Below, one piece after another: positions 6,669 to 11,943 of a DNA stretch of 11,943 nt. The first letter of the stretch is position 1. Each line of letters starts with the position of its first letter. The notes under the pieces were generated by a model. The model was not told the DNA's origin. It ran no database searches and saw only the letters and a program-made list of their open reading frames with translations. Source of the stretch: Candidatus Cloacimonadota bacterium (lineage in GTDB: Bacteria > Cloacimonadota > Cloacimonadia > Cloacimonadales > TCS61). The stretch lies in assembly GCA_030668345.1 (NCBI GenBank), contig DAOUUD010000035.1:1-11943 (forward strand), read 5' to 3'. Both the position numbers and the translations under genes were made by a program.

Positions 6669-9600
6669 ATGAGAAGATCAACAATTATCCATATCCTGCT
6701 GGTAACACTTTTTCTTTCAATGATATTCATTTTTAGTTGTGAAGAAGATAATGGTACAGAGCCAGATATAGTATTTGAAAACGATTCAATTGATGTAATA
6801 TTGATCGATAACTGGGACCTGTATGAATTTCATTATATAGATACAACCAATACTGGTGGAGGACATGTTGTAAGTAAAGTTACTAAACCTATTTCTATGA
6901 ACCGAGATGCAGTTTGGTATCCAGTGTTTTTAGAAGAATTATACCTGATTATAGAGAGAACCTCAATTCGATTTCCTTTTGATGATATACTATATAGTTC
7001 AACCCTTGAAACAATAGACAGAGTGTGTATGAAAGACAATCAGTTGTGGACAGTAGACGAAGATGGAATTTATTCATATCATTATGATTATTATTATAAT
7101 GATGAATCGGGTGCTCTCTGGATGAAAGAAGATATTATAGATACCCTTGCATTTGATCCAATTGCAATCTACACTCTGGGATATGATTTGTCTGAATTTT
7201 TACTTTTTTATAAAAGCAGTTCAGGACCGATGGTTATATTAATCGAACCTGAAAATGATATCTTAATTCCAAACGAAGATATTACTAACCTTCGTCCTAA
7301 ATTCATGTGGTATAATTATCCCGGAGCAGAAGAATATCAGCTTCAGGTTGCCAGAGATACTCTCTTTGTGGAAGGTGTTGACCTTGAATTTGAAGAATTT
7401 GTTAATATTACTCAATATCAGGTACTAACAGACATGGAGAATTTCGTTACTTTTTATTGGCGTGTAAAAGCTGATAATTCTTATTGGAGTGAAGTGTGGC
7501 ATTTTGGTACATTTTATGTAGTGGAATTGAATAGCCCAATCGATAATTCTTATCTTCATCTTAAACCAACCATTTCCTGGGATGATTATGATGGAGCTTC
7601 TGAATATACTCTGCAAATTTCACAGAATATTTATTTTCCAGAAGAAGACGTAATTACTGATACTACTGCCAATACGGATTATGTTCATAATGAAAACTTT
7701 GAAGCAAATGCTGAATATTTCTGGCATGTGAAAGCAGATAACTCTCAAGATAACTGGAGCGAAATCTGGTCATTTACTACCAGTAAAGGTGTTAGCCTTT
7801 CCGATCCTGCAGATGAAGAAACTGAAGTTGTCATTCCTGTTACATTTGAATGGAATGCACTTAATAATGCTGCCAATTACACTATCCTGGTTACAGAGGA
7901 TTCATTATTTGGAACTACTATTATAAATGAAGTAATCACTGATAATGAATACACAGATACAGGAATATTGGAAGTTAATAAAGAATATTTCTGGACTGTA
8001 AATAGTGATGTAGCTGCATGTTGGAGCGACACATTGAGTTTCAAAACAAATATTTCACCTCTGTTGGTAAGTCCCCAAAATGAAGCTGTAGATGTTTCCG
8101 TAATAGTAGAGTTTAACTGGGAAAAATACAATGGTGCTTCCAATTATATTGTGCAGGCTGCTGAAGATCCAGGTTTTGCTGATCCACTGGTCGATTCCTA
8201 TATTGAAGTTAGTGGTGACGATCTAATATGTGAAACTGCTTCCAAAATTGAATATGATGCTGATGACGTAGAGATCATAGAATTCATACCATTACTTGTG
8301 GAAGATTTTACAGCAAATACACAATACTATTGGCGTGTCCAGAGAGATAATCTTGAGTGGAGTGATGTATGGTCATTTACTACAAATGATCCTTCCGGGC
8401 AAGTTACATTAACAGCTCCTGTAAATGCAGATTCTACTATTGTACAATTGCAGGAATTTGAGTGGTCAACTTTCAGTGGAACCACTTTCTACCGTTTTGA
8501 ATTATGTCATGAAGAAACCTTCACAGACACAATGTGGAGCAATATTATCACTGAAAGTAATAATTATACACTGAATGAAGATGAAAATGAAATGCTTTTA
8601 TTAGGAGAAACATATTACTGGAGAGTAAGAAGTGACATGAGTGGATGGAGCGATGTCTGGTCGTTAACTGTTCGTGACGGGATTCCCTTTGATATAGAAT
8701 TAACTAATACTGAAGATACTCCCCATAAGATCGATATGATCTGGAACATGAGTTCAGGTGAACATACAGCGATCTATATTGAAAGATCTATCGATGATAC
8801 TACTTCCTGGGAAGAGATTGCCAGTCTTGTTGGAGATGCAGAAGATTATGCAGACCTTGGGCTGGAAGAAAATACGATTTATTATTACAGGTTTAGAAGT
8901 GAAAATCCACTTGGTTTCAGTGGTTACTCTGAACCAATAAATATTACAACATTAACCTTCTCATTTGATAACCCACCCACACTTGTTTCTGTAGATAGCG
9001 GAACTTTCTGGATGGGTGATTCACTTTTTACTGATGATGAACAACCCGTTCATGAGGTTACACTTACCAATTCCTTCCAGTTAGGAAAATATGAGATTTC
9101 TAATCTAGAATTCTGTGAAGTGTTGAACTGGGCATTGGGAAAAGGTAAGATCAAAGGTATTTATGCTGCAACATACAATTATGCAACTGATGCGATCAGC
9201 ATTAATAGTGTAATCAGAGAAGATGGTGCAAGTGAAGTATACTACAATAATTTCGAAAATATTTTTAATATCGAAACCGGAATGGAAAATTATCCCGTTA
9301 ATGATGTTCTTTGGTTTGGTGCTGCAAATTATGCAAACTGGTTAAGCCAGATCGATGGATTAACATCTCTCTACTCCAGTGGCATCAGCAACGTATCTTG
9401 TGATGTCTACGGAACGGAAGGATATCGCTTGCCAACCGAAGCAGAATGGGAATTTAGTGCTCGTGGTGGTAACAATAGCGGGAATTATACATACAGTGGT
9501 AGTAACAATGCAGATGATGTTGCCTGGTATATACAGAATGCTTCTGAACCACAACCTGTCGGAGGTAAAGCAGCAAATGAACTTAATACCTATGATATGA

Positions 9601-9845
9601 GCGGAAATCTCTGGGAATGGTGTAACGATAAATATGATGCTGAGTATTATTCATCAAGTCCCGGAACTAACCCAACAGGTCCAACGGGTAATATAAGTGG
9701 TATAACCAAGGTTGTTGTACGTGGTGGCAGTTGGGAATATGATGAGGATTTCCTGAGAAATGCTAATAGAAGTAATTGTAAGGCAAACCTGGATTATAGA
9801 GTAAATTCCAGCATAGGGTTCAGAATAGTTAAGATCAGTCCATAA
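6669..9845 (+). CDS. Large lipoprotein: five Ig/FnIII-like repeats, one FnIII domain and a SUMF1-like domain
   Basis: A 1058-residue protein. Its signal peptide ends in lipobox IFSC, so C24 is the likely lipid anchor; the acidic EED after it fits export to the envelope. Residues 25-190 match no family I know. Five related modules follow at about 192-283, 284-373, 374-461, 462-573 and 574-671. Each has F/I-x-W, a G/N-A-x-x-Y strand, and a closing YYWRV...WSDVWSF signature. Residues 672-762 form a more ordinary FnIII domain (YYYRFRSEN). Residues 769-1056 are a formylglycine-enzyme/SUMF1-like domain with GTFWMGD, RLPTEAEWEF (920-929), GNLWEW (979-984), RGGSW (1018-1022) and GFRI. The cysteine pair used by true formylglycine enzymes after GGS is absent, so catalysis is unlikely; SUMF1-like domains without it often act as binding domains. 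AAAGGAG at 6657-6663 supports the start. It ends 16 bases before a terminator. Confidence 0.9.
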   Translation: MRRSTIIHILLVTLFLSMIFIFSCEEDNGTEPDIVFENDSIDVILIDNWDLYEFHYIDTTNTGGGHVVSKVTKPISMNRDAVWYPVFLEELYLIIERTSIRFPFDDILYSSTLETIDRVCMKDNQLWTVDEDGIYSYHYDYYYNDESGALWMKEDIIDTLAFDPIAIYTLGYDLSEFLLFYKSSSGPMVILIEPENDILIPNEDITNLRPKFMWYNYPGAEEYQLQVARDTLFVEGVDLEFEEFVNITQYQVLTDMENFVTFYWRVKADNSYWSEVWHFGTFYVVELNSPIDNSYLHLKPTISWDDYDGASEYTLQISQNIYFPEEDVITDTTANTDYVHNENFEANAEYFWHVKADNSQDNWSEIWSFTTSKGVSLSDPADEETEVVIPVTFEWNALNNAANYTILVTEDSLFGTTIINEVITDNEYTDTGILEVNKEYFWTVNSDVAACWSDTLSFKTNISPLLVSPQNEAVDVSVIVEFNWEKYNGASNYIVQAAEDPGFADPLVDSYIEVSGDDLICETASKIEYDADDVEIIEFIPLLVEDFTANTQYYWRVQRDNLEWSDVWSFTTNDPSGQVTLTAPVNADSTIVQLQEFEWSTFSGTTFYRFELCHEETFTDTMWSNIITESNNYTLNEDENEMLLLGETYYWRVRSDMSGWSDVWSLTVRDGIPFDIELTNTEDTPHKIDMIWNMSSGEHTAIYIERSIDDTTSWEEIASLVGDAEDYADLGLEENTIYYYRFRSENPLGFSGYSEPINITTLTFSFDNPPTLVSVDSGTFWMGDSLFTDDEQPVHEVTLTNSFQLGKYEISNLEFCEVLNWALGKGKIKGIYAATYNYATDAISINSVIREDGASEVYYNNFENIFNIETGMENYPVNDVLWFGAANYANWLSQIDGLTSLYSSGISNVSCDVYGTEGYRLPTEAEWEFSARGGNNSGNYTYSGSNNADDVAWYIQNASEPQPVGGKAANELNTYDMSGNLWEWCNDKYDAEYYSSSPGTNPTGPTGNISGITKVVVRGGSWEYDEDFLRNANRSNCKANLDYRVNSSIGFRIVKISP

Positions 9846-9861
9846 AATTAACAATAAATAG

Positions 9862-9893
9862 AAAAAGCACCCGATTACTTCCGGGTGCTTTTT
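9862..9893. terminator. Bidirectional rho-independent terminator
   Basis: A perfect hairpin pairs AAAAAGCACCCG (9862-9873) with CGGGTGCTTTTT (9882-9893) around an 8-base loop. The A-run on the left and T-run on the right let it act on both strands. It lies 16 bases after the SUMF1 lipoprotein stop and 3 bases beyond the stop of the minus-strand NapH-like gene, so it ends both convergent operons. Confidence 0.95.
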
Positions 9894-9896
9894 TTA

Positions 9897-10649
9897 TTAG
9901 CAAGTCATACAATCATCTTTAGGACAGAATTTAATACACTTCAAACAATGAATACAACTGGGATCGGTGATATCTTTATATTTTGATATATCTATATTCA
10001 TAGGGCAGTTTTTCGTACAGATACCACAATCTATACAAACTTCCCAATTTCTTTTGATCACATGTTTTTTAATGCCTGTTATTTTCCCAATAAATTGAAA
10101 TATGTTCATCAAAGCAGCATAAGGACAAAGGTAACGACACCAGGATCTTTCAATAAAAAAGCCACCAACAAAAATTATAATTAGTGTAATTATACCATAA
10201 ATTGATATCGATTCAGGAAAAGAAATAGCTACTACCGGACAAAAAAACATATATAAATATTGAATCAGAAATAATGCCATTATAAATGTAATAATTAATA
10301 TAACATATTTAACTACTCCCAATATTCTGTGAATAGTTAAAGGAAGTTGAGTTTTTCTTTTTTTGGGATTAAGCTTAAATAGATATTCTTGAAGAGTACC
10401 AAGAAAGCAAATATAACCGCAGAATTTCCTACCAATAAATATGGTTGTAACAGCAATTAGAAGACCGATAACCACCATCTGTATGTAAACAAAATATCCA
10501 TTTAAAGTCATTGTTCCAAAGCAGATGGTAGCATAAGGGCAAAATTGATGGCAAGTATGAAATTTATAGGGAATCAGGATCAGGATAAATATAACCCAGA
10601 GACCCAGGAAAATATTCTGGATTAGTTTTCTTATTGTAAATTTATTCAT
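9897..10649 (-). CDS. NapH-like membrane protein with two 4Fe-4S ferredoxin motifs
   Basis: 250 residues from ATG 10649. Hydrophobic segments lie at about 10-28, 53-72, 109-132 and 148-166. Cysteine motifs follow them: C33/C37/C43 (CHQFCPYATIC), C77/C81 (FCGYIC), C137 (FFCP) and C171/C175 (WCRYLCPYAAL). Two ferredoxin motifs end the protein: CIDCGICTKNCP (205-216) and CIHCLKCIKFCP (232-243), plus the tail CMTC. This is the layout of the NapH/MauN-type polyferredoxins (COG0348), which pass electrons between the quinone pool or cytoplasmic donors and a partner enzyme. FCGYICFLG lacks the usual proline after the second cysteine. No napA or nosZ partner is nearby, so the partner is unknown. An ATG at 10664 (five residues longer) is possible; I chose 10649 because GAG lies 8 bases before it. 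It overlaps the amidohydrolase end by 8 bases. Confidence 0.86.
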   Translation of the reverse strand: MNKFTIRKLIQNIFLGLWVIFILILIPYKFHTCHQFCPYATICFGTMTLNGYFVYIQMVVIGLLIAVTTIFIGRKFCGYICFLGTLQEYLFKLNPKKRKTQLPLTIHRILGVVKYVILIITFIMALFLIQYLYMFFCPVVAISFPESISIYGIITLIIIFVGGFFIERSWCRYLCPYAALMNIFQFIGKITGIKKHVIKRNWEVCIDCGICTKNCPMNIDISKYKDITDPSCIHCLKCIKFCPKDDCMTC

Positions 10650-11943
10650 GTAAGCTACTCTCATTATGCATTTTAATACAACCCTTTTTTATAACAGCAT
10701 TTATTTGTATTTCTGCTATTGAACCAGATGTGAATATATCATCGTGCAGGCAAATAAAATCTGCTTGCCTGCCAACTTTCAGAGTTCCAAGTCTGTCTTC
10801 ATCAAACGATAGTGCAGCAGCATTTTTCGTATAAATTTCTACTGCCTGGTAAGCACTTAATCTTTCATTTTTATTGTGAATTCGAGTAGCAGCATCGATG
10901 CCTTTCAAGGCATTCATCTCTGTGATATACCAGTCCGAACTTCCTGTCAGCAATATTCCCCGTTTATAAATCGAAGCCAATTGGGTAGTTCTTAAAGTAC
11001 GTTCTTTTCCCAATCTGTTTTCATATAATCCTCCAGGAATTGCCCAGAGTCTATCGAACATAGGCTGCATGATAACACTTACTTTAGCGGTTTTTTCTCT
11101 ATCCAGGATATCTTCCGAAGTAAGCTCATTGTGAATAATAGCATGCCTCAAGTCTTTAGGATCATCTTTTTGGACTTTCTCATAAATTGTCAAAATCTGG
11201 GAAATTGCAGCATCACCAATGCAATGCACTGCAACTTGCAGGTTATTCTTATGCGCATCTTGAATAAAATTGGTCCAGGATTTACTGCTTCGGTAAAGAG
11301 TACCATAATTACCGGGTTCATCATTGTATGGTTCCAATAGTGCTGCTGTATGTGAGCCGAAAGAACCGTCTGCCAGAACACATCCACCGATTCTTGGAGA
11401 ACCTATTTCCAATGCTTTAGTTACATCTGTGATTTGCGGATATAGTATGAATTCAACCGGGAATTGATGCAGGTTATCTTTAATCAATTTGTAGTGTTTT
11501 ATATTTGAAAGTCCATCACCGATCATTGTGTGAATGGTTGTATGACCTGTATTCACAGCAGTATTTGCTGCTTTTTGATATATCTGCAGGATGCTCTCTT
11601 CGTCAAAATTACGGTGAAACCAGTTGGCAGTTTTTCCGTTTTCTCTTTTAGAAAGATATCCGTTAAAATTACCAGGAAGAGGTGTATCCCAATCAATAGA
11701 TTGAGCTGCTTTTGAATTTATCACACAGGAATGACCGTCAACTCGTCTTAAAATTACAGGAGTTTCGGGAAAAACTTTATCAAGTTCGTATGCAGTAGGA
11801 AAACGTTTTTCTTTCACCATTCTTTCATCAAAACGAAAGGCAAATATTTTACCGCTTACAGCTTCTGTTTCAGACAGGATTGAGAAAACATCTTCCAAAG
11901 TAACAGCTTTTTCCAAGTCAGCTCCCAGGCTATATAATCCACC
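10642..11943 (-). CDS. Amidohydrolase family 3 (YtcJ-like) enzyme, N-terminus cut by window edge
   Basis: The frame is open from the right edge to the stop at 10642, giving 433 residues. A TTG at 11914-11916 is not the true start, because the frame continues upstream (GLYSLGADLEKAVTLEDVF) in the pattern that follows the metal-binding HxH of this family. Family members have about 530 residues, so about 100 are missing, including the first zinc motif. Visible motifs in fragment numbering are VDGHSCVINS (68-77), LADGSFGSHTAALLEPY (190-206), VHCIGDAA (239-246), RHAIIHNEL (266-274, where relatives usually read RHRIEHAQL), GSSDW (334-338) and the C-terminal LGTLKVGRQADF. The family hydrolyses amide or imide-type bonds in cyclic or N-acyl substrates, with a metal in a TIM barrel; the substrate cannot be read here. 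It overlaps the NapH-like gene by 8 bases and is probably co-transcribed with it. Confidence 0.9.
   Translation of the reverse strand, partial: GGLYSLGADLEKAVTLEDVFSILSETEAVSGKIFAFRFDERMVKEKRFPTAYELDKVFPETPVILRRVDGHSCVINSKAAQSIDWDTPLPGNFNGYLSKRENGKTANWFHRNFDEESILQIYQKAANTAVNTGHTTIHTMIGDGLSNIKHYKLIKDNLHQFPVEFILYPQITDVTKALEIGSPRIGGCVLADGSFGSHTAALLEPYNDEPGNYGTLYRSSKSWTNFIQDAHKNNLQVAVHCIGDAAISQILTIYEKVQKDDPKDLRHAIIHNELTSEDILDREKTAKVSVIMQPMFDRLWAIPGGLYENRLGKERTLRTTQLASIYKRGILLTGSSDWYITEMNALKGIDAATRIHNKNERLSAYQAVEIYTKNAAALSFDEDRLGTLKVGRQADFICLHDDIFTSGSIAEIQINAVIKKGCIKMHNESSLHE

Noticed and set aside
9700..9845. Diversity-generating retroelement variable region at the end of the SUMF1-like domain
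   Set aside because: No reverse transcriptase, template repeat or nearby near-identical repeat was seen; kept only as a genome-level check.
11914..11916. TTG as the start of the amidohydrolase
   Set aside because: The frame stays open and matches the family upstream to the window edge, so the gene is truncated by the edge.

Overview
The window is an AT-rich bacterial stretch, densely packed with genes. The left half is a core-genome cluster in one direction: end of pheT, a ZapB-like coiled-coil gene, zapA, a structured RNA that I read as 6S RNA, then rny, ymdB and folD. The rest holds two large predicted lipoproteins with Ig/FnIII-like modules, one of them ending in an SUMF1/formylglycine-enzyme-like domain. 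This suggests a Gram-negative member of the FCB group. Candidatus Cloacimonadota is my best guess from memory of gene style, but the sequence alone does not prove it.

Layout. 2-136 is the 3' end of pheT. 140-463 and 469-744 encode two small proteins of the Z-ring type. 746-911 folds into a long rod with a terminal stem, an A/U-rich central bubble and an apical hairpin; this is the 6S layout, and it starts directly after the zapA stop codon. 943-4141 is rny-ymdB-folD, tightly coupled by TAATG stop/start overlaps. A 92-base gap with a candidate promoter leads to the two lipoprotein genes (4234-6645 and 6669-9845), which look like an operon. A strong symmetric terminator hairpin (9862-9893) separates them from two overlapping minus-strand genes: an amidohydrolase cut by the right edge and a NapH-like membrane iron-sulfur protein.

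How the genes fit together. The left cluster joins translation (PheT), division (ZapA with a coiled-coil partner), global transcription control (6S RNA), mRNA decay (RNase Y with YmdB) and one-carbon folate metabolism (FolD). The zapA-6S-folate-gene order recalls E. coli zapA-ssrS-ygfA, where the gene after 6S is also a folate enzyme. The two lipoproteins are probably anchored in the cell envelope and may act at the surface; their ligands cannot be read from sequence. The minus-strand pair is probably co-translated, but no shared pathway is evident.

Best leads: FolD has leucine where the catalytic lysine of the cyclohydrolase is expected; the putative 6S bubble has two strands that could pair with each other; and the lipoprotein pair carries a SUMF1-like domain without the catalytic cysteines and a C-terminal Rossmann-like domain that I could not assign to a named family. 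I saw no CRISPR array, insertion sequence, tRNA or rRNA.
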